Notes under the pieces: generated by a model
What the model was told of the DNA's origin: nothing
Databases searched by the model: none
The model's input: only the letters and a program-made list of their open reading frames with translations
Program-made: the position numbers and the translations under genes
Origin: Vermamoeba vermiformis
Taxonomy: Eukaryota; Tubulinea; Echinamoebida
Length of the DNA stretch: 64,000 nucleotides
Assembly (NCBI GenBank): GCA_045837725.1
Contig: JBEWZL010000030.1
Location: 372,001-436,000 of the forward strand
Reading direction: 5' to 3'
In this document: positions 1 through 13,049 of the stretch, piece by piece
Layout of the letters: the number at the start of each line of letters is the position of its first letter
How positions within the stretch are numbered: the stretch's first letter is position 1

Positions 1-3000
1 CACGAGGGTACTGACGGTGCCTTGGCTGTCAACCTCAAGGGTCAATTGTTGTCCGTTGCTGTCAACCCTGCCACTATCGTTCCTTACATTGTCAACACTT
101 TGCAAGACTTCGAGTTGGCAAAGGCTGTCGCTTCTCGCGGCAACTTCCCTGGTGGTGAAGATTTGTTCAGACGTCAATTTGAGGCTTTGTTCAGAGCTGG
201 CCAATACGATCAAGCCGTCGCTGTTGCCGTCGAAGCTCCCGCCCTCAGAACCAAGCAAACTATTCAAATGTTCCAATCTCTTCCCACCGTCCCTGGCAAA
301 CAACCCTTCATTATGCAATACTTCCTCATGTTGTTGGAGCGCGGCAAGTTGAACAAGACTGAAGCTGTCGAATTGGCTCGCCCTGTTTTGCAACAAGGCC
401 GAAAGGATCTCGTCGAGAAGTGGATCAACGAAGACAAGGTAATTTTTAAATTCTTTTGTTATTTGCATCTAATTATCCTAAGTCGTATGATGATACACTT
501 CTATGATCTCTATGATTATAACTTACCTCCTACTCGAACTGAGACTTGAATATTTGAATTTCACACGATTTGTCAATCACAGAACAATCGACTAATAATT
601 TGCACTAGTTCGAAGCCAGTGAAGAATTGGGAGATTTGTGCCGCACTGCTGATCCCAAGCTTGCTTTGAGCGTCTACGTTCGCGCTGGAGCTCAAGACAA
701 GGTTATTCTTTTGTTGGCCGAGACTGGTCAATTCGTTGCCCTCGTCAAGTACGCTCAACAAAAGAACTACACTCCCGACTACATGGCCCTCTTGACTGCT
801 CTTGTCGTCAGCAACCCTGCCGGTGCTGCTGAATTCGCCAAGGTTTTGATGCTCAATGAGGCTGGCTCTTTGGTCGACAAGTCTGCCGTTCTTGACTTGT
901 TCATCAACAAGGGCAAGATTCAAGAAATCAGCACTGTCATGTTGGACGTCATGACTGGTGACAAGCCCGAAGATGGTGCTTTGCAAACCAAATTGCTCGA
1001 AGTCAACTTGTCTTACAACCCTGCCGCTGCTGACTTCATTTTGGGCCGCGGAATTTTCACTCGCTTCAACACCAAGCGCATTGCCGAGTTGTGCGAGAGC
1101 AAGGCTCTTTACTTGCGCGCTCTTGAGCTCTTCGATGACGCTCGTGACGCCCGTCGTGTCATTCAACAACACGGTGACACCATTGACAACAGCCAATTCT
1201 GGGTTGATTACTTTGCTCGCTGGGCTACCAACCCCACTGAAATGCTTGACTTGTTGCGCGACTTGTTGAAGAACAACTTGACCAAGAACTTGACCAACGC
1301 CGTCTTGATTGCCCAAAAGTACACTGCTCCTGACAAGCTCAACCCCAACACTGTCATCAAGTTGTTCGAGGAAGTTAACAGCAACGAGGGCAAGTTCATG
1401 TACTTGCAAGGCATCGTCGCTTTCACTCAAGACCCCGAGATTGTTTACAACTACATCGAGTCTGCTGCCAAGTCCGGTCAAATCAAGGAAGTCGAACGTG
1501 TCGTCCACGAGAACAACAGCTACGACGGTGCTCGTGTTCGTGACTTCTTGATGGAAGCCAGATTGCCCGATCAAATGCCTCTCATTATTGTTTGCAACAA
1601 GTTCAACTTCGTCAACGAGTTGACCAACTACCTCTACCGCAACGGTATGAAACAATACATTGAAGCCTACGTTCAAAACTTCCCCGTCAACACACCCGCT
1701 GTCGTTGGTGCTCTTTTGGACAATGAGGCCAACGAAGACTTCATTCGTGGCTTGCTCCAAACTGTTGGTGGCTTGTGCTCCGTCGAATTGTTGGTTGATG
1801 AAGTCGAGAAGCGCAACAAGTTGAAGATTTTGCAAGGTTGGTTGGAGAAGAGAGTCTCTGAAAGCAACAAGGAACCCGCCACTCACAACGCTTTGGCCAA
1901 GATCTACATCGATACTCAACGTGACGCTGAGGCCTTCTTGACCACCAACATGTTCTACGACAGCAAGGTCGTCGGCAAATACTGCGAGAGCCGCAACCCT
2001 AAGTTGGCTGTTGTTGCCTACAAGAGAGGCTTCTGCCACACTGAACTCATTGAAGTTACCAACGCCAATGGCTACTACACTTTGCAAGCCAAGTACCTCG
2101 TCGAACTTCAAAACTTTGAGCTCTGGCAACAAGCTCTTTCCAACGACAACACTCACCGTGATGCCGTTGTCGACGCTGTTATCAACACTGTCATCCCTGA
2201 AACCAAGAACACCGATCAAATCAAGGCTACCCTCAAGGCCTTCGGTCACATCCCCGACAAGCTCTTGTTGTTGTTGGAGAAGATTGTCTTGGGCAACACT
2301 GAATTCGGCAAGTTCGCCAAGCTCCAAAACTTGCTCATCGTCACTGCCGTCCGCTCTGAGCCCACCAAGGTTATGGACTATATTACCCGTTTGGATGCTT
2401 ACGACGGCATTGAAATCGCCGATGTTGCTCTCGGTGCTGGTTTGAACGAAGAGGCTTTCTTCATCTACCGCAAGATGGGCGAGCACGTCAAGGCTATCAA
2501 TGTCTTGTTGACCAAGATTCAAGACATTGAGCGTGCCACTGACTTCGCCGAACAAACTAAGCAACCTGAAGTCTTCACTGAACTCGCCAAGGCTGAATTG
2601 GCTAGCGGCAAGATCAAGGAAAGTATTGACGCTTACATCAAGGCCCAAGAGCCCAACAACTACAACGCCGTCATTGAGGCCGCCAAGAAGGCTGATTTGT
2701 ACGACGATTTGGTCAGATACTTGCAAATGGCCAGAAAGAAGGCTCGTGAGTGGAAGATCGAAACTGAGTTGGCTTACTCATTGGCCAAGATCAACAAGTT
2801 GAACGAGCTCACTGACTTCATCAGCGGACCTAACTACGCTCGTATCCAAGACGTCGGTGATCGCTGCTTCGAAGAAGGTTTGTACGAAGCTGCTCGCATT
2901 TTGTTCAGCAACAACAACAACCACTCCCGCTTGGCTGCTACTTTGGTCAAGTTGAAGCAATATGCCGCTGCTGTTGAAGCCGCCCGCAAGGACGGTGCCA

Positions 3001-4374
3001 TCAGCACTTGGAAGAACGTCTGCAAGGCTTGCGTTGAAGCCAAGGAATTCAAATTGGCTCACCAAGCTGGTCTCCACGTTATTGTTCAAGCCGACGAATT
3101 GGAGGACCTCATCCGATTCTACGAGCGACGAGGCTACTTCAACGAAATGTTGGAGCTCCTCGAAGACGGTTTGCACCAAGAGAATGCCCACCCATCCTTG
3201 AAGACTGAGTTGGCCATCCTCTACTCCAAGTACAGCCCTCAAAAGTTGATGAAGCACATCCAAGCTTACCACGACACTATCACGATCCCCAAGGTCGCCT
3301 CTGTTGTTGACAAGAACCAACAATGGAGCGAGTTGTGCTTCTTGTACACCAAGTACGGCGAGTTCGACAAGGCCATTAACTGCATGATCAAGCACTCTGC
3401 TGATGCTTGGGACCACATTACCTTCAAAGAGACCATCCTCCGTGTTTCTAACATCGACCTCTACGATGAGGGTCTCAAATTCTATGCTAACGAACAGCCC
3501 ACTTTGGTCAACGACTACTTGAAGACTATTGCCAATGTCGTCGAGAACCGTCGTGTCGTTTCTACTGCCAAGAAGAACGGCTACCTCGCTTTGATCAAGT
3601 CTTACTTGGAGTTCGCTCAAGAGAAGAACGTCCAAGAGATCAACGATGCCCTCAACGATTTGTACATTGAAGAAGAGGACTACGAGGCTCTTCGCAAGTC
3701 CGTTGATCTTTTCGACAACTTTGACAGCTTGTCTTTGGCCAAGAAGCTCAAGACCAACGAGCTCCTCGAGTTCCGACGCATCTCTGCCCACTTGTACAGA
3801 GTAAGTACCTTAGAGGCCGTTCATCCTTACTATCACGTGCTAACGGCTTTGTTATTAGCGTAATGGCCACTGGGCTGAGGCTTTGGAAATCTCAAAGGCT
3901 GACAAGCTTGACGAGGAGTCCGTGAAGACTGCTGCCGAGTCCAACAACACCGAAGTTGCCGAGGACTTGTTGCGATACTTTGTCCAGACCAAGAACTCTC
4001 ACAGCTTCGCCGCTGCGTTGTTCACTTGCTACGACTTGGTCCGCCCCGACGTTGTTTTGGAGTTGGCTTGGGAGAGCAAGATGATCGACTTTGCTATGCC
4101 TTACATGATCCAATTTGTTCGCGAGTACACTACCAAGGTCGACAAGTTGGAGAAGGCTTTGCAGTTCCAACAACAGCCTATGATGGTTGTTCCTAACATG
4201 ACCAACGCTCCTTTCGCATCCAACCAAGGAGTGGCAATGCAACAATTGTTCGCCACGAACCCTAACCCTGGCGTCGTTCCTCCTCAAATGACCGGTCAAC
4301 CCATGCCTCCTCAAATGATGGGACAACAATTCGGTCAATTCCAAGGTGCTCCTCAACAGTTCTTCCACCAATAA
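1..4374 (+). CDS. Clathrin heavy chain, 5'-partial
   Basis: Forms the triskelion leg of the clathrin coat in vesicle budding from plasma membrane and trans-Golgi. Three exons are visible: 1-438, 609-3800 and 3859-4374, giving about 1,381 residues in one frame. The family is about 1,675 residues, so most of the N-terminal beta-propeller lies before the window. The repeated alpha-helical CHCR legs fill exon 2. The trimerisation region is at the end of exon 3 (WESKMIDFAMPYMIQFVREY), followed by a Met/Gln/Pro-rich tail. Intron 1 (439-608) has GTAATT, an ACTAATAAT branch-like site and TAG; intron 2 is 3801-3858. Codons end strongly in C or G, unlike neighbouring genes, which fits high expression. 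Identification is very secure. Confidence 0.97.
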
Positions 4375-4845
4375 GCGAGATCTTGGAACAACACTTTTTT
4401 GCTGTATTAATCGATAAATAATATAAAAATCTATTTAAAATAGTTTAGTGTGAACTAGGATCGTGGTGCAGCGCTGTCGTACAAAAAAAGTTGGCAAATT
4501 TCAAAACTTAATTTTGGTTTTCATTGAGATCCAGCGGCACGCGAAGACTTGGCGCGACTTCTTGCACACCATTACGATATTATTGTTGTAACTAGACACC
4601 ACAAGTCTACTATTTATTTAGACTTAGAAGAAGACATAAAGAGCCGCATTAACTTGGTAGAGGCGAAATCGATCTGTCTGCGATCCACTTCTCAGTGTTT
4701 TGCTAAAAATCTAAAAAATACAATTTAGCACCGCCAAATACTATTTTTAAATAGTGTAGGTATTAAAATTCATTTCTAAATGGTGTAGTATTTATTCACT
4801 AACGTTTTGTAAATACTGACAGGATTTAAAAACAAGGTTCTGCAA
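4375..4845. other. Intergenic region between clathrin and carrier genes
   Basis: AT-rich DNA with no open frame of note. It should hold the clathrin 3' UTR and poly(A) signals (AATAAT/ATATAAAA stretches near 4415-4430) and the promoter of the downstream carrier gene. I see no repeat or RNA gene here. Confidence 0.5.
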
Positions 4846-6926
4846 ATGAGTAATTCAACTGAATCAAAGAACCAAAATACAGGTATGTTTTGTATAATTT
4901 ATATCTCTGGTTTAAACTCATTGACGTCTCCAAACTGTTTTATGAAATCCGTTCCTCCTTTTCGCCGCGTTTTCCTATTTACAAATCATAATTATAACTT
5001 GATCGGTCGTAAATTAGCACTTATATTTGGAGACTACAAATCATTGTTTACAGCAACGTTAAACGGATTTGCCATACTCATCATTCCTATTCTATATAAA
5101 TATTATAGCCTTAGAACTAGCCCGCAAGGCTTACGGAATATCAAATAATGCGAAAGAAATAGCAAACAAAATAACAGAGACCGAAACTTTTGATGCGATC
5201 TCTGGATCTCCCAGTGAACCGCTCAAAAGTTTTATATACGAACCATTAATATCCCCATTGATTGCATTGCTAAGTACCTTTAAAGTTGTAACTTTGCGTG
5301 CCTTCGATCATATTCTCGCGTCGGCTATTGGCGGTACACTGACGGCTTTGTCTGGTAAGTCTTATTTCCATCAGATCGCTCAGAAATTTACAAAATTAAT
5401 TATTTTATCGAATTACTAATAATAACATATTGCAAATAATGCCATTTCATAAAGGCGCCTTTCTACAATTCGAAAGTCGATCGCAAGTTAACGGAGAAGA
5501 AACCGGTCATTTTTCCGTTTCGCCGATTACTTAAATAATTATAATCGTATTAATTTAATTACCTTTGATTATCGACATTCGTCATAATCGGAGTTGACTC
5601 CGTTCATGAAACTATTATCAATCGGAAGTAGCGATCCTGGTTTATTTTCATCTGCGCAACAGCAAATATTAACGAGCTAATTATTAATATTTCCTTATTT
5701 AGTAACGCCACTCGATGTCGTTAAAGTCAGACTACAAGCACAAGTGGATCCGCGACATGCCAAACCACTGCCTGCTCAAACAGTTCCGCTGAGCACTGCT
5801 GCACATCCAGTGCGACTTAACGGCACTATTGTAAGTCAATAATGTTCTATACTTTATGCTAAAGAGTCATTTGGATCTTGGACTAACATTCGCGTTCTCA
5901 GGATGCGATTTTCAAAATAGCTCGACTTGAAGGAGTGACGTCATTGTGGCGTGGATTGGTGCCAACACTCGTCATGACAGTGCCAGGCGTGGCGCTCTAC
6001 TTCACCTCGTACGAGAAGTTCAAAGCGGAACTCAGCGGACTCGGTCACTTGACACCACTCGTGGCCGGAGCTGCAGCCAGAACTTTGACTGCGACCCTCA
6101 CGTCACCTTTAGAGCTGTTTAGAACAAACATTCAATCACATAATAGGAATATAAGTAAGTCTTATAATCTTGAAAAATATCGCTGAACTCACCCTCGAAC
6201 AATTTTTTCGTGGATCTGTTTTTGAATATCAATTGAAATGAAACGTTTCGTCGTTAAAAATTCAATACTTATACTCGTGCTATTTTTAGGTGCACTTACT
6301 TTGGCGAAACAGATCGTCTCACAAGGCAAATTTTCACATCTGTGGATCGGTCTCGGTCCTACATTGTTCAGAGATGTGCCATTCTCGAGCATATATTGGG
6401 GTCTATATGAATTCACTAAGCATCAATTAGTCACAAAAAGACACATAGAAAATCAAAATCAGATGAAGCATAGATTGAGCGACGGATCTGAACCAAAAGT
6501 CATTCGCACATTTTACGACACATTTTTGATTCCATTTATCTCTGGTGCCACTGCAGGCGCCATTGCGGCGACAGTCACAGTACCATTTGATGTTATTAAG
6601 ACACGCATGCAAATGGATGTTGATTTGCACGGTCGAGTAAGTCATGACCTTTGTCTGACCCGTACTTTGATACTAATTTTTTGCCTTAGAAAACACAATC
6701 GGCTTTGCAATTGTTCCGCCAAGTAGCGAAGAACGAGGGTATGCGCGGCCTAATGAAGGGCGCTGTGCCTCGTGCAACACGTGTCGCTCCAGCGTGTGCG
6801 ATAATGATCAGCTCGTACGAACTGTTTTCAAGATTTTTGTTGAAGAGGAAAAAAGCAGAAGAAGAAAAGAAGAGAAATATGAATAGTAGTGATAGTATCT
6901 CTAGTGTTAATAATACTCGGGCTTGA
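4846..6926 (+). CDS. Mitochondrial carrier, SLC25A39/SLC25A40/Mtm1 type
   Basis: Predicted inner-membrane carrier of the family that imports glutathione into mitochondria (SLC25A39/40; yeast Mtm1). Six exons: 4846-4882, 5109-5354, 5703-5830, 5902-6154, 6290-6636 and 6690-6926. They sum to 1,248 nt, which is 415 residues in frame. All three carrier repeats show their signature: VTPLDVVKVRLQAQ, SPLELFRTN and VPFDVIKTRMQ. The first repeat has the long loop between helices 1 and 2 typical of this subfamily. The C-terminus is a Lys/Glu-rich tail. Every intron has GTAAGT-like or GTATGT donors. The start is the first ATG, and the first exon joins in phase to residues ALELARKAYG. Family call is strong; glutathione as substrate is by family. 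Confidence 0.9.
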
Positions 6927-7084
6927 AAACATTGTTTGATACAAAAATAAAACTTGTAAATATTTACTGCGAAAACTAGTAATTTTAACAACAAGGGGCT
7001 CTTCTAAGATCTTCTTACGCAATTGAAGATCGGATTCAGCACGGGTTATGATACGAATTATTGGCCCTGTTAGGCCATTGCATA

Positions 7085-8646
7085 TCACTCGTAGTCCATT
7101 CGCAGATCTGTCTCAAGGTGCTCCGTAATAGGCTGAATAGCTTCCATCAAATCTCCGAACAGGTTGGCTGGTAAATTTTGCTTGAATCTAACACCGTTGA
7201 TTTGAATCTGAACTGTTCTTCGTCCTTGAAATTCTTCGTCTGAATCATTTTCTTCATCGTCATCTTCACTGCCACTTCTTTCTTCATTTTCAAGATCGGA
7301 CCCCAAGTTATCAGCGCTAGTCTCGTCTTCCATTTCCGACGATTTCTTTTGCATGAACTTAATCATTTCTTTTGATTTGAGGAATTTTTCAACCTCAACG
7401 AAGGTTTTATCGACAAATGAAGGAGTGAGTTGGAGCGACCGAATTTGTTGGTTCTTGCAAGACTTCAACGAATCTATCTCGAAAGAATATCCAATGAGGT
7501 GCCCTGTGCATTTTGCAATTAGTTTGTATTGCTATTGCGGTGGCCGCAAAGGTGCATTGAACAGTTACCTGAATCGTTGAAGGATAGATCAAAGCCTTCG
7601 CCATCTCTTGCTTCTCGGCGCTATTAATATTTCTATCGTAAGTCCAAACCCTAACCCTCGGAACTTCAAAAAACTACTTTACAGTAATAAGACTTACGTA
7701 TTCAATTTTAAATGATTTCTGTTGTTTGCTTTCCATAAAGGGTATTTCTTTGAAATAATCGCGTAGTTTGATGGCACATAAGGCATATTTAAGTCGTGTC
7801 ACCTGTCACCAAAAAAACGTCAATTTTGGAAGCTCTCAAAGCTACCAGTAATAATGAAATAAATCAGTGCATAGTATACCATTTCTTCCTCGAAAAATTT
7901 CCAGCTATTTTGGGGATCTGAATTCGTTGAGAGAAAGCTGCCGATCTGAGTGCTGTCTATTGGTCCCTTTGTTGAGTAGTATTTATCTTGATGATCAATT
8001 TCAATATAAAAGGAGACATTACTGTGTTGTAAGTCAAAGAACGGATCGTCTTTGTTTTGTTCAATTAATTCCGCAAACTTCGATGGTTCCTTCGTGTTCA
8101 TTATTCCTAACACTTCATTATAAACGTTGATAAATTTAAAGCGATCTTCGAACATTTTTTGAGCAGTTTCAGATTTTTCGTCGCTTGATCCCTTTGTCCT
8201 GCAACATTAATGTCAGAAATTCAAGCTCAAATTAATATTTGAAGAACGAAGTACCGAATAGCACGTTCAGATGATTTGACCGCAGTACCGTCACCTCTGA
8301 TCGTGTAAGTAACATGTCTCTCTCTGCCTTTTTCTTCCCCATGACCGTAGATAGCATAAGAGAGTTCTATTGCCTTATCAACTGTTTTAGCCACCTAAAA
8401 GTTATAGCTCGTTAATAAATTATCGGTTAGGAATTTTTTTCCGCTTACCAGCGCCTTGATCTGCTTACAAGTGCATGCAAGAGCTTGCATTACAATAGTA
8501 TTGGGGCACACTAATACGATATTTTCGATAATTTCTGGAGGGAGAACTTCCTAAGTAATAATGACATTATAAATATCGCGATTAAGAAATTAGGACGTCG
8601 TGATTACCTCAAAAATTTTCCTCTTCTTTGTCGCTCGTTCTTCCAT
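7085..8646 (-). CDS. F-box-like family protein, copy A
   Basis: First of six tandem minus-strand paralogues. Exon 1 (8608-8646) encodes a short basic leader ending KKRKIFE. Exon 2 encodes an F-box-like segment (EVLPPEIIENIVLVC then LACTCKQIKAL). A middle region of modest conservation follows, then an exon with the family motif 'RLKYALCAIKLRDYF'. The last exon (7085 to about 7468) holds an acidic Glu/Asp/Ser run and a conserved C-terminal block (QIQINGVRF then LFGDLMEAIQPI). F-box proteins recruit targets to SCF ubiquitin ligases; that role here is inferred from the leucine/proline pattern only. No enzymatic domain is seen. The gene ends convergently with the carrier gene about 160 bp away. 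Confidence 0.7.
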
Positions 8647-8881
8647 GGCATAAATACTGGCTGCCAATAAAAATACAACAATGAACTGCCGACAGCTTGT
8701 GCACCCAATCACAAAATCAAGCAATTTAGTATGGTAAATTTCTAGTTGGACAGTACGCGTGGACCATATACGGAACCGTCATATCATTATACGTCAAAAA
8801 TGAATGACTTGACCGTGGAAGTTCACTCTTTATTTTAAAGATTTTCGTTGGCGCGAAAAATCCAAGACGCGTGACACGTTG

Positions 8882-10756
8882 TCAGTACTCGAAATTAAGG
8901 CCGAGCGGCAGTGTCACGAGTGCCAAAGTGTCCATCAGTCCCGCGAGGTCTTTATTGGACATTTCTCTGTAGGTGTATTGCGTGCCATTCAACTCAATCT
9001 CCACTACTCGGCAACGCTTTTTTTTGTCGCTTTGTTCGTCTTTTTCATTACTATTCTCCTTGCCACACTCCTCTCTAGTACTCTTATCATTCAATTCTTC
9101 GTCTTGCTCGGTATTATTGGCTTTATTTTTGCTCTTACGATCATTCTCGTCCTCGCCACTGCTACTGGTCTTGTTGTAATTGTTCTCTTTTTCATCCTCA
9201 TTTTCACTCCTTGACGAGCTGCTGCTACCTGATTGGTCGACTGACAATTTCTTGACGATACATTTAGATTTTACTTTCGTGCGGATGTAGGCTCCAACGT
9301 TTTTCAACACGTGTTTCAATAACGAAGGTCTATACTGAATCGCTGCATATTCTGTGTCGTATCTAGCGTCCCAGTGACGATCGGTCCAATCGGTTTTTCG
9401 GCCATTTACGTAGCCTTGGAAAGTTTTAGTTCGGGAGACAGATCCACATCCGCACCAGACAGAATTTCGTACCTGTATCAAAGCAATATAATTCCCAACT
9501 ATCATGGCTGATCTCGTCGTTACCCTATAATACTGTTATTTCTTCTGTTGGCCGAGGAAAATAGAATTATATCTTTTTGCTCGATCGTGTTGAACTTACG
9601 CAACGAACGATGACTTTATCACCAAATTCTCGCTTTGTTCGAATTTTCTTGTAAAATTTCTTGACTAAAAGGGCACATAACGAACACTTAAGTCGCTTTG
9701 TCTGAAGATCCGACAAAAAAGTTGATTAGATTTTATCGTTAGTTCTACGAACTATCGTGTATGATGTATTTACCACCAATTCATCTAGATTCCACCAATT
9801 TTCTCGTCTTTTAGTATCAAGATCCGGATCTTCGTCTTCAGATTCGTCTTCCTCAGATGTGATAGTCTTTCCATTGCTTATATCTTCATTCTTATAAGTG
9901 TATCTTATTCGTTTAGTATCAACTTGAACGTCAAATAAGACTTTATCGAGCGTCACCGAGAATAGCAGATGCCATTTGAGTTTGTATTTCCCTTTCCACG
10001 CAATAATAGTTTCTAAGAAAAGTTCCTTTAATTTGGCTTTATCTGTCATATTCATAATATTCAATAGCTTAGAAATGAGTTTATCGACCTTGGCGCGATC
10101 CTCGAGCTTTTGTTGAATTGTTTGAATTTCTCGTAGTCGTCGTCTCGACATCCCCTCTCGCGAACTGCGTTTTTAAAAATTAGTAACATTTTACGTAACA
10201 ACGCGCTTGTTATAACATACTTTCGACTAAATTTTGTCTTTTTAATGGCGCATCCGTTCCCCTTAATGACGTACTCCGCGGTAGTTTTTTCTTTTGAATT
10301 TCCGCTTACTTTAAACAACTGAAAACGAACGATTATGCTTTTCTTGAGTATATTGGATACCTAAATAATTCAGATTAATATCAAAAACACTAAGGCATTA
10401 AGTTGTAATTACCAGCGCATTGATCTGCTTACATGTGCACGCTAAAGACTCCAACGTGATCGTATTCGTGCAATAAAGCAGAATATTTTCGATCATTTCT
10501 GCTGGAAGGAGCTCCTAGCATTAATAATTAATTAATAATCATGATTATTAAAATTAATTCCAACATATCATTTTTTTATTTTACGCAACAGTAATTATCC
10601 TTCGTATTGCAATCCTCGCTAATATTAAAATTGATTTATTTATTTTGGGTATTTTAGGATTAATTAATATCGCTTGTTCAGCAGCTTAGTTCAGATGTGC
10701 ACGCAGTTTACCTGGAACAGCTTCCGTTTCTTCGTGGGTCTAGTATCATCTTCCAT
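8882..10756 (-). CDS. F-box-like family protein, copy B
   Basis: Second paralogue and a good reference for the family architecture. Exon 1 (10712-10756) encodes 15 residues ending KKRKLFQ. Exon 2 is the F-box-like segment LPAEMIENILLYC with LESLACTCKQINAL. Exon 3 contains a beta-rich stretch with AEYVIKGNGCAIKKTKF. Exon 4 carries IMNMTDKAKLKELF, VDTKRIRYTYKNED and an acidic run. Exon 5 has TKRLKCSLCALLVKKFYKKI. The last exon has WTDRHWDARY, QYRPSLLKHV, a long Ser/Glu/Asn/Lys-rich linker and the C-terminal block VEIELNGTQYTYREM followed by DLAGLMDTLALV. The intron pattern matches copies A and C. Function unknown beyond a possible SCF adaptor role. Confidence 0.72.
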
Positions 10757-11156
10757 TTTCGAAACTAAAGGTTCGCATATTAAAATAAATTGTGGCTGTC
10801 ACCTTTATGACTAAAAAAAGTTCGATCGTGATCAAAAATCAATTTTATTGCAGGACTGTGGTCAATCAGGAGTTAATTATTATTGACAACTATTGTATCA
10901 TCTTCACACAGACTACGCCTAGAGGTTTGGTGATTGGCTCAAGAATCACCAAAGACTTTTCTGAACAAATTCTTTCAGATGCAATCGACTGAAATTCAGT
11001 CGCGCTTATCTGCAATGTCATAAACAGCTCTTCATGCACTTGTACTTCCATTTACCTTAGTAGGCATATTATGAATAAGTTGTGGTTGTTTTTGCGCGGT
11101 AAACGATAATTGGTGGAGATTCTCCTGACGGAAGTTTAAAGCGATGTTTTCCTTTA
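10757..11156. other. Intergenic region between F-box copies B and C
   Basis: AT-rich spacer containing the copy B promoter and the copy C 3' end. No gene is supported; a 66-residue open frame on the plus strand here has no recognisable feature. Confidence 0.5.
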
Positions 11157-12991
11157 TTAGTAAGTGAAGTCAAGGCCAAGTGAGTGTGTAACGGGTACTA
11201 CAATGTTCATCAGACCCGCGAACTCATGTTCGGACAATTGTTTGCACGTGCTCTTCGTGCCGTTCAACACAACCTCCAAGGATCTGCGACGCTCATTTTC
11301 ATCTTGTTTGCTGCCAGAGCTACTGTTATCTTCATTATTACTATTGTCTTCGTTATTGCTATCTTCTCTATCATTTTCATCTTCGTCTTCATTACTATTG
11401 TCTTCTGTACTACAACCAGCGGATGCACCACCATTTTTATTTCTTTTTTCGGCCAGATCCGGGTTTATTTTTTTCTTAGTTTTGAGAGATTTCAAGGTAC
11501 TAATATACTTCTCAATCTCGTCGAATATAGGTTTCATTATGGACGGTCTATATTGAATTGTTTCAATGTGTCGATCATCTACAAAATTCCATTGCCGATC
11601 ACTCCAATCAACGTGCATACCAGTTACATAGCCTTAAATGGACATTAGTTTATTGCTATGCGTAATAATAGCGTCATATAATTAAATTGTCAGATGCGAT
11701 CCACTTTTTGACTCGTACCTGTATCGCTGCAATGGAGTTCCCAACCTTCGTTATCAACATCGTCGTTACCCTGTAATATATTTAAGCGTTATTGTTTGCG
11801 CAAAACGAATTTGAAGAGGCACTAGCATTGACTTAAGAAATCGGATGGGGTTTTGAAGGCTGATCTGTCGCACTTACGTATCGAATACTAATAGAATTAT
11901 TTCCTTCGACTCCAAACTCAATTTTTTTGAAAAATTTCTTCACTTTAAGCGCACACAACGCACATTTTAGTCGCTTGATCTGCGATCGGCAAAAAAAGTC
12001 GATTAGAAAGTTATATTCGTCGTATTTAATATCAAATAGATCTTTCATACCAATATATCATCTAGATGGTCCCAATCTTCGCGGGTTTCAGTGTCAAGAT
12101 CCCGATCTTCATCGATTATGTCCTCCGCATCCTTCTTTTTGTGTTTTTTTTTGTTCGAACCGCTGTCCGTATCTTCATTCTTATATAAGTATCCTAATTG
12201 GTGATTATTGACTTTAATTTCGAATAAGGCTTTGTCCAACGCAAACCCGAATAGCTTATCATTTTCATATTTCTTTATAATTTCTTCGAATTTGGCTTTA
12301 TCTGTCATATTCATTATATTTAATAGCCTAGCAACGAGTTTATCGAACTTTGCGCGGTCGTTGAGCTTTTTTTGAATTGTTTGAATTTTTTCTTTAGAGC
12401 TGCCTGGTGAACTGCTGAAAAGTTAGTCGCGTTTATGATTAGTATATATATTTATAACGTGCCTCCACGTATATTTGGAGTTTTTGATGGCATCGCCGTT
12501 GCCTTTAATTGTATACTTTACTGAGGTTTTTTCTTTTACGTGATTCAGATCAAACAACTGAAAACGAACGATTATGCTTTTCTCGAACATATTCGATACC
12601 TAAATAATTTATATAAATAGTTGTAAGCAATAAATCATTTGTTATTGATTACCAGCGCATTGATCTGTTTGCACGTGCACGCCAAGGATTCAAGCGTCGT
12701 GTTAGGGCACTGCAATATTATATTTTCAATAATTTCAGCCGGGAGAACGTCCTTTTAGTAAATACAAATAATTTAATTAGTACAGTCATCTAAAAATTAT
12801 CTAAAATCCCAAATAAATTTGGGTCAATTTTTACAGGCACAATAATTATGCATTCGTTTATAAATGCACGATTTAATTAATTCGGCGCAAAAAGGAATTT
12901 TTCTGGTGCATTCCGGATGTGACAGGTCGAAAGGCCCTTCAATTACCTGGAACAGCTTTCGCTTTTTTGCCGATCTAGTATCTTCTTCCAT
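11157..12991 (-). CDS. F-box-like family protein, copy C
   Basis: Third paralogue, closest in sequence to copy B. Exon 1 starts at the ATG ending at 12991 and encodes MEEDTRSAKKRKLFQ. The F-box-like exon has LPAEIIENIILQCP and LESLACTCKQINAL. The middle exon has IMNMTDKAKFEEIIKKYEND, YLYKNEDTDSG, a Lys-rich stretch and an acidic end (DWDHLDDILV). It is followed by IKRLKCALCALKVKKFFKKI. The last exon has MHVDWSDRQW, QYRPSIMKPIFDEI, a strongly acidic Asn/Asp/Glu linker of about 50 residues and the C-terminal block LEVVLNGTKST then EFAGLMNIVVPV. It looks intact. Function unknown; possible SCF adaptor. Confidence 0.72.
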
Positions 12992-13049
12992 AAAGTAATG
13001 TTTAACAAAAATGTCCTTGTGCTGTGGTGCGTTTTTAAACAAAATCAAC

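Noticed and set aside
573-3791. Very long open frames antisense to clathrin heavy chain (717 and 337 codons)
   Set aside because: They are mirror frames produced by the strong C/G-ending codon bias of the sense gene; they are Val/Leu/Asp-rich repeats of the sense pattern and have no splice or start logic.
8879-9214. Hydrophobic Phe/Leu/Ile-rich plus-strand frames opposite the acidic linkers (also 11184-11648 and 29787-30020)
   Set aside because: They are antisense to Glu/Asp/Ser/Asn codons of the F-box copies, which always yield hydrophobic complements; not membrane proteins.
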